DNA of 51,741 nt from Arthrobacter sp. SO3. Lineage in GTDB: Bacteria; Actinomycetota; Actinomycetes; Actinomycetales; Micrococcaceae. The notes under the pieces are model-generated. The model saw only the letters and a list, made by a program, of their open reading frames with translations, did not search any database and was not told where the DNA came from. Position 1 is the first letter of the stretch. Each line of letters starts with the position of its first letter. Shown piece by piece: positions 8,285 to 16,870 of the stretch. The translations under genes and the position numbers were made by a program. Where the stretch lies: the NCBI RefSeq assembly GCF_020532825.1, contig NZ_MQTS01000058.1, positions 13,019-64,759 on the forward strand, read 5' to 3'.

Positions 8285-8983
8285 ATGGCTTGGACCCGGA
8301 ATGAAATGGCCGCCATCGCGGCCGAAGAACTCAACGACGGCGACTACGTCAACCTTGGCATCGGCATCCCCACGCTGGTCGCCAACAACCTGCGCGACGG
8401 CGTCCGCGTCGTCCTGCAGAGCGAGAACGGCTTGCTCGGCATGGGGCCGTTCCCCTACGAGGGCGAGGAGGACGCCGACCTTATCAACGCCGGCAAGCAG
8501 ACCGTCACGGTCCTCCCCGGCGGCAGCATCTTCGACTCCGCCGCCTCTTTCGGCATGATCCGCGGCGGCCACGTCAAGGTCGCCATCCTGGGCGCCATGC
8601 AGGTCTCCGGGAACGGGGACCTCGCCAACTGGACCATCCCCGGCAAAATGGTCAAGGGCATGGGCGGCGCCATGGACCTCGTCGCCGGCACCCCGCGCGT
8701 CGTGGTCCTCACCGAGCACAACGCCAAGGACGGCACTCCCAAGATCGTCACGGAATGCACCCTGCCGCTCACCGGCCTGAGCTGTGTTGACCGCATCATC
8801 AGCGACCTCGCGGTATTTGACCTGGTGAAGCATGAACAAGAAACAGGCGGCGCCCGTCAGCTCACGCTGACCCGCCTCGCCCCCGGCGTCACCGTGGAGG
8901 AACTCCGCGGGAAAACCGAAGCCCGCTTCGACGTCGCCCCGTCCCTCGACGCCACCCCCACCCTTGAAGGAGCCACCGCATGA
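8285..8983 (+). CDS. scoB: 3-oxoacid CoA-transferase subunit B
   Basis: Beta subunit carrying the catalytic glutamate in [15 protein letters not shown], which forms the glutamyl-CoA thioester intermediate. [45 protein letters not shown] and CTLPLTG are standard for the family. AGGAGA is positioned before the ATG, 32 bases after scoA, and its TGA overlaps the thiolase ATG (8980-8983), indicating coupled synthesis. Confidence 0.94.
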   Translation: MAWTRNEMAAIAAEELNDGDYVNLGIGIPTLVANNLRDGVRVVLQSENGLLGMGPFPYEGEEDADLINAGKQTVTVLPGGSIFDSAASFGMIRGGHVKVAILGAMQVSGNGDLANWTIPGKMVKGMGGAMDLVAGTPRVVVLTEHNAKDGTPKIVTECTLPLTGLSCVDRIISDLAVFDLVKHEQETGGARQLTLTRLAPGVTVEELRGKTEARFDVAPSLDATPTLEGATA

Positions 8984-10164
8984 GCCTGCGCGAACAGTTC
9001 GGCAAAGACGTCCTGCTGACCGGCTGGGGCCACAGCCGCTTCGGCAAACTCACGGACGAGACCCTCGAATCCCTGATCGTCCAGGTCGCCACGGAGGCGA
9101 TCGGCAACGCCGGGATCGAGCCGGGCCAGATTGACGAAATCTACCTCGGCCAGTTCAATTCCGGCATGATGCCGCTGGCGTTCCCGTCCTCGCTGGCGCT
9201 GCAGGTCTCGGAGCAGCTGGCCAACGTCCCGTCCACCCGGGTCGAGAACGCCTGCGCCTCCGGGTCCGCCGCGTTCCAGCAGGGCACCAAGTCGCTGCTG
9301 GCCGGTACCGCGAAGACCGTCCTCGTGATCGGCGCCGAAAAGATGACCCAGGCCGGGGCCGACGTCGTCGGGGCTGCCCTGCTCGGCGCGGACTACGACA
9401 TGGCCGGCAAGGCCTCCAGCACCGGCTTCACGGGGCTGTTTGCCGAGGTGGCCAAGCATTACGAGAAGCGCTACGGACCGGTCTCGGACGTACTGGGCAC
9501 CATCGCCGCGAAGAACCACCGCAACGGCGTCGACAACCCCTACGCCCAGCTCCGCAAGGACCTCGGCGAGGAGTTCTGCCGGACCGTCTCGGACAAGAAC
9601 CCGATGGTGGCGGACCCGCTGCGCCGCACCGACTGCTCGCCCGTGTCCGACGGCGCCGCCGCCGTCGTGCTGAGCGTCGCCCCCACCGGCGGCGCCACCG
9701 CCCCCGTCCGGCTCGCCGGTTTCGGCCAGGCCAACGACTTCTTCCCCGCCGCGCGCCGCGACCCCACCGCATTCACCGCGACGCGGGTCTCCTGGCAGCG
9801 CGCGCTGGGGATGGCCGGCGTCGGGCTCGATGAGCTGGACTTCGCCGAGGTGCACGACTGCTTCACCATCGCCGAGCTGCTGATGTACGAGGCCATGGGA
9901 CTGACCGAACCGGGCCAGGGCGCCCGCGCTGTCCAGGAAGGCTGGGTCTTCAAGGACGGCAAGCTGCCCATCAACGTCTCCGGCGGCCTCAAGGCCAAGG
10001 GCCACCCCGTGGGCGCCACCGGCGTCTCGCAGCACGTCATCGCCGCGATGCAGCTCACCGGCACCGCCGGCGGGATGCAGCTGGCCAACCCGCGCCGGGC
10101 TGCGGTGCAGAACATGGGCGGGGTCGGCATCGCCAACTACGTCAGCGTGCTCGAAGCCCTCTAG
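8980..10164 (+). CDS. Thiolase / acetyl-CoA C-acetyltransferase (SCP-x-like branch)
   Basis: A 394-aa thiolase. The nucleophilic cysteine is Cys92 in [22 protein letters not shown] and [17 protein letters not shown] supply the catalytic histidines. The NACASGS and DCFT motifs place it nearer the SCP-x/lipid-transfer thiolases than classical AtoB, which has NxVCxSG...CxGG. In this operon the natural job is cleavage of acetoacetyl-CoA to two acetyl-CoA, but a longer 3-ketoacyl substrate is possible. It ends at a double-hairpin terminator-like element. Confidence 0.9.
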   Translation: MSLREQFGKDVLLTGWGHSRFGKLTDETLESLIVQVATEAIGNAGIEPGQIDEIYLGQFNSGMMPLAFPSSLALQVSEQLANVPSTRVENACASGSAAFQQGTKSLLAGTAKTVLVIGAEKMTQAGADVVGAALLGADYDMAGKASSTGFTGLFAEVAKHYEKRYGPVSDVLGTIAAKNHRNGVDNPYAQLRKDLGEEFCRTVSDKNPMVADPLRRTDCSPVSDGAAAVVLSVAPTGGATAPVRLAGFGQANDFFPAARRDPTAFTATRVSWQRALGMAGVGLDELDFAEVHDCFTIAELLMYEAMGLTEPGQGARAVQEGWVFKDGKLPINVSGGLKAKGHPVGATGVSQHVIAAMQLTGTAGGMQLANPRRAAVQNMGGVGIANYVSVLEAL

Positions 10165-10181
10165 AACAACCAACAAGAACC

Positions 10182-10241
10182 AACGCGGGGTCACATCGCG
10201 CCCATAATCCCCGCCGGATGGGCCGCATCTGACCCCGCGTT
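10182..10241. repeat. 60-base double-hairpin element, copy 1 (probable bidirectional terminator)
   Basis: The outer stem AACGCGGGGTCA (10182-10193) pairs with TGACCCCGCGTT (10230-10241). An inner stem GCGCCCAT pairs with ATGGGC-C-GC. It fills the gap between the convergent thiolase and 3-hydroxyacyl-CoA dehydrogenase genes. A close copy with the same outer stem occurs at 38932-38992, also at a gene end. Confidence 0.8.
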
Positions 10242-10267
10242 GCTAGTGGTGTGGGAGGGCGTTGGAC

Positions 10268-11128
10268 TCAGGTGTAGTCGTTGTAGAAGCCGCGTCCGCT
10301 CTTGACGCCCAGCCAGCCGTTCGCGATGTATTCCTCCAGCATGGGGGCCGATTTGTTCTCCACCCCGGCCAGTTCGCAATAGTGGTTCTCAATGTCCAGG
10401 ACCACGTCCAGGCCCACCTCGTCCATGAAACGGAAGGGAGTGGTTTCGGATTTGAAGACGTCTGCGAACAAGGCGTCCACGTCGCGCGGTTCGGCCACGC
10501 CCTCGGCCACGACCAGGAGCGATTCGCGCTTGATCGCGGCCCAGATCCGATTGAAGATGAAGCCGGTGCTCTGCTTGCGCACCCGGTGCGGGACCAGCGC
10601 GTACTTCGGCAGCTCGGCCATGAGCAGCTCGATGATCCGTGGGTCGGTCTGGCCGCAGGACATCAGCTCCACCGAACGCACGTCCGGCGGCATGTAGAAG
10701 TGCATGTTCAGGACACGCTCCGGGCTCTTCACTCCACCAATGAATTCCGCGGAAGCGAACGAGGAAGAGTTGCTGGCCAGCACGGCGTCCGCGGCCGCCA
10801 GCTGGTCAAGGTCAGCAAAAATTGCCTGCTTGAGGCCGAGCTTTTCGGGAACCGCCTCGACCACGAGCCACGAATCCCGGAGGGCGTCGACGAGATTGTC
10901 CCCCGCCGCAAGACGGACCAACGGGTTACCGCCCAGCTCTTCCACGGCGCGGTGGCGCTGCGTGGCGATGTACTCGATCGCGGCTTTGGCCACCGCGAGG
11001 TCCGTGTCGTAGACGCGCACTTCGGCGCCTTGGAGCGAAAGCATCAAGGCGATGCGCCGGCCCAGGGTTCCGCCGCCGATGACGGTAACGGGCCGTTCCG
11101 CGATGTTGGCTGGGAGCGTGTAGGTCAT
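10268..11128 (-). CDS. 3-hydroxyacyl-CoA (3-hydroxybutyryl-CoA) dehydrogenase
   Basis: NAD-dependent oxidation of 3-hydroxyacyl-CoA to 3-ketoacyl-CoA. The 286-aa, single-function enzyme has the Rossmann motif VIGGGTLGRRIA (about 16-27), VVEAVPEKLGLK, the ASNSSS stretch that touches substrate, catalytic NMHFYMPP, and the C-terminal helical domain ending NGWLGVKSGRGFY. It converges on scoAB-thiolase and would feed acetoacetyl-CoA into it, so the cluster reads as 3-hydroxybutyrate/acetoacetate use. The start follows GAGAGGAA, just behind a transporter remnant that ends at 11140. Confidence 0.9.
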   Translation of the reverse strand: MTYTLPANIAERPVTVIGGGTLGRRIALMLSLQGAEVRVYDTDLAVAKAAIEYIATQRHRAVEELGGNPLVRLAAGDNLVDALRDSWLVVEAVPEKLGLKQAIFADLDQLAAADAVLASNSSSFASAEFIGGVKSPERVLNMHFYMPPDVRSVELMSCGQTDPRIIELLMAELPKYALVPHRVRKQSTGFIFNRIWAAIKRESLLVVAEGVAEPRDVDALFADVFKSETTPFRFMDEVGLDVVLDIENHYCELAGVENKSAPMLEEYIANGWLGVKSGRGFYNDYT

Positions 11129-11139
11129 GTCAATTCCTC

Positions 11140-11271
11140 TCAGGAAGCTGCCGGCGATGCGGCGGCCAGGTTGATGGGGTTCATGCGGGTGCCCCTGGCG
11201 ATCAATACAAGGGCAGGGACGGCAGCAAGCACAAGGGCCGAACCGTAGATCAGGGTGGTGACCGGCAACAG
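11140..11271 (-). pseudogene. C-terminal fragment of a membrane transporter, probably MFS
   Basis: The minus strand reads one hydrophobic helix (LPVTTLIYGSALVLAAVPAL, then VLIARGTRMNP) and a short polar tail, stopping 11 bases before the dehydrogenase start. This is how many 12-helix carriers end (last helix, basic residue, tail). The rest of any such gene is missing: further upstream the frame runs into the 5' region of the divergent alcohol dehydrogenase gene. I infer a deletion scar of a gene once upstream of, and co-directional with, the dehydrogenase. Confidence 0.5.
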
Positions 11272-11317
11272 AGGACTAAACTCGGTCCCAGCCCAGCCCG
11301 CAACCCGAGGAGCCTCC

Positions 11318-12373
11318 ATGCGCGCCACCATCATCCACGCCCCCGGTGACATCCGGGTCGAGGACCGCGACTACCCCACCCTCCAGCTGCCCACCGACGT
11401 CGTCGTCAAGGTCACCGCCTCGTGCGTCTGCGGGTCGGACCTGTGGCCGTACCGCGGCGTGCGCCCCATCCACAAGCCCACCGCGATTGGCCACGAGTTC
11501 ATCGGCACCGTGGAGAGCGTCGGCTCCGGGATCACCAGCCTGGCGGTCGGAGACCTCGTGATCGCGCCGTTCGTGATCAGCTGCGGCGCCTGCCCCCCGT
11601 GCCTCAACGGCGTCACCGTAGCCTGCGAGCACCTGGCCGGCTGGGGAGGCAAGGACGACACGGGCCACGCCGTCGACGGCGGCCAGGGCCAGGCGGTCCG
11701 CGTCCCGCTCGCCGACTCCACCCTCGTCAAGGTTCCCGGGATCACGGAACCGGACGATGCCCTCCGGAAAAGCCTGCTCACACTCTCCGACGTCATGGCG
11801 ACCGGCCACCACGCGGCCCTCGCCGCGAAGGCCGGCCCGGGCCGGACCGTCGTGGTGGTGGGCGACGGCGCCGTCGGGCTCTGTGGGGTGCTGGCCGCCA
11901 GGCGGCTCGGTGCGGAACGGATCATCGCGATGTCCCGCCACGCCGACCGGCAGGCGATCGCCCGCGAGTTCGGGGCCACCGACATCGTGGAGGAGCGCGG
12001 GGACGATGGCGTCGCCAAGGTCCGCGAACTACTCGGCGGGGTGCTCGCCGATTCCGTCCTCGAGTGTGTCGGGACCAAGGAGTCGATGGAACAGGCGCTG
12101 CACAGCACCCGTCCGGGCGGGGCTCTGGGCTTTGTCGGCGTTCCCACCGGCGGCGGAGAGGTCCCGCTGCGCTACCTCTTCGACACGAACATTTCCATCG
12201 GCGGCGGCATGGCCCCGGCACGGACCTACATCCCGGAACTGCTGGCTGACGTCCTCGCCGGCACGATCAATCCGGGCCGCGTCTTCGACGTTGTGATGCC
12301 GCTGGAGGAAGCCCCGGAGGCCTACCGCGCAATGGATGAACGGCGCGCCATCAAGGTCCTGCTGACCCCCTAA
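11318..12373 (+). CDS. Zinc-dependent alcohol dehydrogenase (MDR superfamily)
   Basis: A 351-aa medium-chain dehydrogenase. Catalytic zinc ligands are Cys38 (CVCGSD) and His59-Glu60 (IGHEFIGTVESVG); the structural zinc cluster is CGACPPCLNGVTVAC (about 93-107). The coenzyme fold has VVGDGAVGLCGVLAARRLGA. The ATG at 11318 gives the family beginning MRATIIHAPGDIRVEDRDYP and has GAGGA before it; the longer frame from 11255 overlaps the regulatory region. The substrate is not evident; relatives act on aldehydes, formaldehyde adducts or polyols. The gene stands alone, divergent from the transporter remnant. Confidence 0.9.
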   Translation: MRATIIHAPGDIRVEDRDYPTLQLPTDVVVKVTASCVCGSDLWPYRGVRPIHKPTAIGHEFIGTVESVGSGITSLAVGDLVIAPFVISCGACPPCLNGVTVACEHLAGWGGKDDTGHAVDGGQGQAVRVPLADSTLVKVPGITEPDDALRKSLLTLSDVMATGHHAALAAKAGPGRTVVVVGDGAVGLCGVLAARRLGAERIIAMSRHADRQAIAREFGATDIVEERGDDGVAKVRELLGGVLADSVLECVGTKESMEQALHSTRPGGALGFVGVPTGGGEVPLRYLFDTNISIGGGMAPARTYIPELLADVLAGTINPGRVFDVVMPLEEAPEAYRAMDERRAIKVLLTP

Positions 12374-12473
12374 GAGAGCGTCCGACGGCGGCGCGCGGGC
12401 AGGTGCGCGGGCCCCGCACCGCCTTGTGCCCGGTCTCCCGCACGGGCTCGTGCGCGTGCCCGTGTTCTGGCTC

Positions 12474-12502
12474 TTGTACTGCAAATGCGCTGGGTCTAGC
12501 GT
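12474..12502 (+). promoter_or_regulatory. Promoter of the monooxygenase-fold / phosphotransferase pair
   Basis: TTGTAC (12474-12479), a 17-base spacer and TAGCGT (12497-12502), about 38 bases before the ATG at 12540. The 166-base gap before it shows no rifamycin-associated palindrome that I can recognise. Confidence 0.5.
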
Positions 12503-12539
12503 GAAGCGCATCAGCATCCGCCGCCGTCGAGGAGCCGTC

Positions 12540-12857
12540 ATGGCAAGGTTTGTGCAGATCATCGAATTCCAGACCTCCCGCATCGAGGAAATTGAAGCAC
12601 TGGGCCGGCCATCCCGGACCGAAGGATCCACAGCGCCCACCTTCCGCCGGATCCTTGCCACCGCGGACCGAGACCGCCCCGGAACGTATTTCACCCTGGT
12701 CGAATTCGATTCCTACGATTCGGCCATGGAGAACTCCGCACTGCCCGAGACCTCCGACTTCGCTGAGCGGATGGCGGCTCTCTGCGACGGGCCGCCGGTG
12801 TTCCGCAACCTGGACGTGATGTGGGAGGACAACGGCAGTCCAGCGGACCTTCCGTAG
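12540..12857 (+). CDS. Small ferredoxin-like-fold protein (antibiotic biosynthesis monooxygenase-like)
   Basis: A 105-aa protein starting MARFVQIIEFQTSRIEEIE, with the layout of dimeric alpha/beta-barrel (ABM/stress-response) domains: a beta strand, a helix, then ATADRDRPGTYFTLVEFDSYDSAMENS and a second helix. GAGGAG stands before the ATG. It ends 9 bases before the rifampin-phosphotransferase-like gene and shares its promoter. Members of this fold often have unknown substrates; the tie to the downstream gene suggests a role in handling the same small molecule, which is inference. Confidence 0.6.
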   Translation: MARFVQIIEFQTSRIEEIEALGRPSRTEGSTAPTFRRILATADRDRPGTYFTLVEFDSYDSAMENSALPETSDFAERMAALCDGPPVFRNLDVMWEDNGSPADLP

Positions 12858-12866
12858 GCGCGGGCG

Positions 12867-15584
12867 ATGAATTCCCTCCCGGACACCCCGCCCGCGCACC
12901 GTTCCGCCGTTGAACCTCTCGTCCTGGACCTCGGCGGGGCCGGAGCAGCTCCGCTGCGGCTCGTGGGGGGAAAGGCCCTGAACCTTGGCAGACTCGTGGC
13001 GGCCGGGCTGCCGGTCCCGTCAGGGTTCTGCCTGACCACTCTCGCCTATGAACTGGCGGCACCACCCGGGCTTGATGCCCTCGCGGCCGAGCTCGACGCG
13101 ATCGGATCCGGGACCGGGACAGTAACAGACAGGGCGGCCCTGGGCATTGCTGCCGGGCGGGCCCGGGCGTTGATCGGGGAGTCCCCGATCCCGCCCGCGG
13201 TGGATGCCGACGTCCGTACCGCCTACCAGGCAATGGGCGGAGCTCTGCCGGTGGCGGTCCGTTCCTCGGCCACGGCGGAGGACCTTCCCTTCGCCAGTTT
13301 CGCCGGCCAGCAGGACTCCTACCTCGACGTCGTCGGCGCCGATGCCGTCGTGGAGGCGGTCCGGCGCTGCTGGGCGTCCCTCTGGAGCGACCGCGCGGTG
13401 GCCTACCGGTCCGCCAACGGGATCAGCAACCGCGACGTCGGGCTCGCCGTCGTCGTCCAGACCATGGCCGACGCCGCCACCGCGGGGGTGCTGTTCACCG
13501 CCAACCCCGTCACCGGGACCCGGACGGAGACGGTCATCAACGCCGCCCCGGGCTCGGGGCAGGCCGTCGTCTCGGGAGCCGTCAACCCGGACCAGTTCGT
13601 GCTGGAGACAGCATCCGGCCGGGTCACGTCGCGGACGCCGGGAGGCAAGGAACCCGGTCTGAGTCCTGGTCTGGGCCTTGGCCTGGACGACGCCCGGCTG
13701 CAGGAACTCACGGCGCTGGGAGACAGCGTCCAGCGCCTCCTAGGGGCGCCGCAGGACATCGAATGGGCCATCGACTCCGGCGGCAGGCTTTGGCTGACGC
13801 AGTCACGCCCGATCACGACGCTGTATCCGCTGCCGGAGCCCGCGCCTGGAGACGCCGCAGCCGGCGCTGCGGCCCCGACCCGGGTGTACCTCTGCGGAAC
13901 CCTGTTCCAGGGGCTGACCCGGCCCATCACCCCAATGGGCCTGGCCGTCCTCGAGGTGATGCGGAACAGCAAGGGGCCCTGGCGGTACGTCAATCCCGGC
14001 TTGCGGATGTACGTGGACCTGACAGCGGTGGCCCGCAACAAGTCCGGACGCGCCTACCTGCTGCGGGTGCTCCCCCTGGCGGACGGCAGGTCCGGTGCCG
14101 TGATGCCGGCATTGCTTGAGGACCCCAGGTTCAGCCTCATCAAGCACTCATTCTGGGAGTCCCTCCGCAAAGCCGCGGCCAGGCGCAGGCTCCCACAACC
14201 GCCCCGGCGCACTGGCGACACGGAGCAAACGGACATCTTCGTCCTCCTTTTGCGGCTCATTCCCGCCATGCTCCGGCCCGCATTCCGTCCCAATGCCGAG
14301 CTGCGCCGGGCCAAGAAGTACGGGAAACAGCTCGAATCCGGCCTCTCGCTCGCCGAACCCGCCAGCGCCGTCCAGCGGCTCGATTACACCCGGGCGATCC
14401 TGGACCGGACGATTGGCGGCCTGATCCAGGCCACCCTGCCCGGCCCCTCGCTTGGCTACGTCATGCTGGCCGTGGCCCGCAGGCTGCTCCGCGGCATCGC
14501 GGCGCCCCGGGAGCTGGAAGCTGTCCTGCGCGGACTCCCCCACAACATCACGACTGAAATGGACCTGGAACTCTGGCGGCTTGCCGTGTCCATCGGGGAC
14601 GACCCGGTGTCGCGGGGGGAGTTCCTGACGAAGCCTCCCGAGGAGTTGTCCGCCGCATATCTGGACGGCAAACTGCCGCCGCAGGCCCAGTCCGGAGTGC
14701 GCGGCTTCCTCGCCCGCTACGGCCACCGCGCCGTCGCGGAGATAGACCTCGGCATGCCCCGCTGGTCCGAGGAGCCCGACCACATCCTCGGCATGATCTC
14801 CAACTACCTCCGCGTCGAGGATCCGGAGCAGGCTCCCGACCGGCAGTTTGCCCGGGCAGCCGAGCACGCTGAGGACAGGATCCGCAGCCTGGTGGAGCGC
14901 ACGCGGACCCGGAGCCCCTGGCGCGCCCGGGCGCTGGAACTCAGCCTGCGCCGCGTGCGGCAACTGGCGGGAATGCGCGAACTGCCCAAGTTCTACATTG
15001 TGCTGGTGCTCGGCGAAATGCACCGGCAGCTGCTGCGGATCGGCGCGGACATGGCCTCGGCCGGCACCATCGCCGCCGCCGACGACGTGTTCTTCCTCGA
15101 CTTCGACGAGCTCCGGGTCGGCCTGCGCGGGGCGGACCTGCACGGCATCGTCGCGGACCGACGCCGGCTGTACGACGTTGAACTGCGACGCCGGCGCATC
15201 CCCCGGCTGCTGCTGTCCGACGGCACCGACGTCGAAGCCGCGATGGTGGCGAAGGAGCCCGTCTCCGGCGCCCTGGCCGGAACACCTGCCTCGGCAGGCA
15301 CTGCCACCGGACGGGTCAGGGTCATCATGGACCCGGTGGGCGCCCACCTGGAACCCGGCGACATCCTGGTGGCGCCCTCAACGGACCCCGGCTGGACCCC
15401 GCTGTTCCTGACCGCCGGCGCCCTGGTCATGGAAATGGGCGGGGTGATATCCCACGGGGCCGTGGTGGCCCGCGAGTACGGCATCCCGGCCGTCGTCGGC
15501 GTCCCGGACGCCACGACGCGGCTGCGGACCGGGCAGACGGTAACGGTCGACGGCGCTGCCGGAACCATCCGCGAGGAGCCTTGA
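12867..15584 (+). CDS. Rifampin phosphotransferase-like enzyme (PEP synthase-related)
   Basis: A 905-aa protein with three parts. (1) ATP-binding PPDK-N domain, about 10-330: LVGGKALNLGRLVAAGLPVPSG, AVRSSATAEDLPFASFAGQQ, GVLFTANPVTG, DIEWAIDSGGRLWLTQSRPITTLYP. (2) A long helical middle domain (about 340-790) with EIDLGMPRW and FYIVLVLGEMHRQLLRIG. (3) A swivelling PEP-utiliser domain with VISHGAVVAREYGIPAVVG; the phosphorylatable His863 sits 42 residues from the end. The TIM-barrel pyruvate domain of true PEP synthase is absent. This is the architecture of rifampin phosphotransferases, which transfer the ATP beta-phosphate to the drug. Activity on rifamycins is not proven: many such homologues are unassigned. 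Confidence 0.8.
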   Translation: MNSLPDTPPAHRSAVEPLVLDLGGAGAAPLRLVGGKALNLGRLVAAGLPVPSGFCLTTLAYELAAPPGLDALAAELDAIGSGTGTVTDRAALGIAAGRARALIGESPIPPAVDADVRTAYQAMGGALPVAVRSSATAEDLPFASFAGQQDSYLDVVGADAVVEAVRRCWASLWSDRAVAYRSANGISNRDVGLAVVVQTMADAATAGVLFTANPVTGTRTETVINAAPGSGQAVVSGAVNPDQFVLETASGRVTSRTPGGKEPGLSPGLGLGLDDARLQELTALGDSVQRLLGAPQDIEWAIDSGGRLWLTQSRPITTLYPLPEPAPGDAAAGAAAPTRVYLCGTLFQGLTRPITPMGLAVLEVMRNSKGPWRYVNPGLRMYVDLTAVARNKSGRAYLLRVLPLADGRSGAVMPALLEDPRFSLIKHSFWESLRKAAARRRLPQPPRRTGDTEQTDIFVLLLRLIPAMLRPAFRPNAELRRAKKYGKQLESGLSLAEPASAVQRLDYTRAILDRTIGGLIQATLPGPSLGYVMLAVARRLLRGIAAPRELEAVLRGLPHNITTEMDLELWRLAVSIGDDPVSRGEFLTKPPEELSAAYLDGKLPPQAQSGVRGFLARYGHRAVAEIDLGMPRWSEEPDHILGMISNYLRVEDPEQAPDRQFARAAEHAEDRIRSLVERTRTRSPWRARALELSLRRVRQLAGMRELPKFYIVLVLGEMHRQLLRIGADMASAGTIAAADDVFFLDFDELRVGLRGADLHGIVADRRRLYDVELRRRRIPRLLLSDGTDVEAAMVAKEPVSGALAGTPASAGTATGRVRVIMDPVGAHLEPGDILVAPSTDPGWTPLFLTAGALVMEMGGVISHGAVVAREYGIPAVVGVPDATTRLRTGQTVTVDGAAGTIREEP

Positions 15585-15665
15585 TCCCGGCGACCCGTGC
15601 CGCAGCCGCCACGTGGTTCGAGGCCGGGCAGCCTGGCCTCACAGCTGTAGCACAGTTGTGCCAGA

Positions 15666-15671
15666 TAGAAT
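15666..15671 (+). promoter_or_regulatory. -10 box of a leaderless promoter
   Basis: TAGAAT stands 6 bases before the ATG at 15678, and no Shine-Dalgarno sequence fits between them. Confidence 0.5.
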
Positions 15672-15677
15672 GGAACC

Positions 15678-16796
15678 ATGACCACACCGGCCCACCAGCC
15701 AACGCACCACCAGCCGTCGTTTCCGCTGACCCGGCGCCAGCCGCAACCATCCGGCGGCACGTTCGCACCGGCCCGCAAGGCGAGGAACGTCCTGCGGCGG
15801 GTTCCGGTGTGGACTTGGCGGCTGCTGATGCACTCGGTGAAGGCCAGCGAGAACTCCCGCTTCAACGTCGACCCGATTACCGGCGTCGAATACTTCCATG
15901 ACATCGATTTCGTGGGCGATGGCATCAGGGGGCACCGCCTCGACGTCATTACGCCGTCCCGTCCCGGCGGCACCGCCGCGCCCGGCGCCGCAGCAGCCAC
16001 CGCCGCAGGAGCCGGCGACGGCGTGCCGGGCGGATTACCGGTTTACGTGTACTTCCACGGCGGCGGCTGGACATCCGGGGACAAGGCTTCGCTGACCAAG
16101 TACTGCGCGAGCCAGGCCGAGGGCGGCATGGTGGTGGTCAACGTGAACTACCGGAAGGCACCGCGGTTCCAGATGGCCCACGTCCTGGCGGACGCCAACG
16201 CGGCACTGGCCTGGGTCCGGCAGAACATCGCCGGCTATGGCGGCGACGGATCGCGGATCGTGCTCGGCGGCGACTCCGCCGGCGGCCAGATCGCGGCACT
16301 CCTGACCGCTGCCAGCTTCCGGCCGGAGCTGGCGCGGCACCACGGCCTGACACCGGCTGTGCCGGCCTCCGATTTCAAGGGCCTGGTCCAGCACTGCAGC
16401 GTGGTGGACTTCTCCGTTTTCTTCGAAAAAGGCTTCGTGCTGAGCCTGAACTTCATCCGCATGCTGCTGCCCGGCCTCCGGTCCGACGGCAGGAGCCGAG
16501 GCCTTGGCGGGGGCAAGTTGGAGGCCCTCCGCAAGGGTGCGGGCTTCCTTTCCCCGATCGAATGGCTGGATTCCCGCTTCCCGCCGGTCTTTGTCACCAC
16601 TTCGGAACGGGATTTCTTCTACGCCGCCAACATGAACTTCATAGCCCGGTTGCACGAACATTCCGTCCCCGTGGACAGCCTCATCTACGACTGGGAGAGT
16701 TCCAACACCGAACACACCTGGCAGCAGGACTTCCGCTACCCGGAATCGCAGGAAGTGTACCGCCGGCTCCATGCATTCGTGCGCAAAGTGGCCTAG
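15678..16796 (+). CDS. Alpha/beta hydrolase, hormone-sensitive-lipase family (esterase)
   Basis: A 372-aa esterase of the HSL/family IV group. The oxyanion motif HGGGW is at about 127-131, the nucleophile elbow LGGDSAGGQIA at about 195-205 (Ser near 199), the acid in TSERDFFYAAN, and the His in NTEHTWQQDF. A 25-residue Ala/Gly-rich, low-complexity insert (about 95-120) separates the cap from the catalytic core. The N-terminal ~30 residues are His/Pro/Gln-rich with no signal peptide, so the protein is probably cytoplasmic. It is followed 74 bases later by a second, unrelated alpha/beta hydrolase with its own promoter. Confidence 0.85.
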   Translation: MTTPAHQPTHHQPSFPLTRRQPQPSGGTFAPARKARNVLRRVPVWTWRLLMHSVKASENSRFNVDPITGVEYFHDIDFVGDGIRGHRLDVITPSRPGGTAAPGAAAATAAGAGDGVPGGLPVYVYFHGGGWTSGDKASLTKYCASQAEGGMVVVNVNYRKAPRFQMAHVLADANAALAWVRQNIAGYGGDGSRIVLGGDSAGGQIAALLTAASFRPELARHHGLTPAVPASDFKGLVQHCSVVDFSVFFEKGFVLSLNFIRMLLPGLRSDGRSRGLGGGKLEALRKGAGFLSPIEWLDSRFPPVFVTTSERDFFYAANMNFIARLHEHSVPVDSLIYDWESSNTEHTWQQDFRYPESQEVYRRLHAFVRKVA

Positions 16797-16858
16797 GCCC
16801 CGGCGGGCCAAGCGCCGCCACTCCTGCCGGATCCGCCCCAGTAGCAGCCGCACCGGGC

Positions 16859-16864
16859 TATGTT
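16859..16864 (+). promoter_or_regulatory. -10 box of a leaderless promoter
   Basis: TATGTT stands 6 bases before the ATG at 16871. Confidence 0.5.
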
Positions 16865-16870
16865 TAGTCC

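Noticed and set aside
12374..12539. Rifamycin-associated element upstream of the phosphotransferase-like gene
   Set aside because: No matching inverted repeat was found in this gap or close to it.
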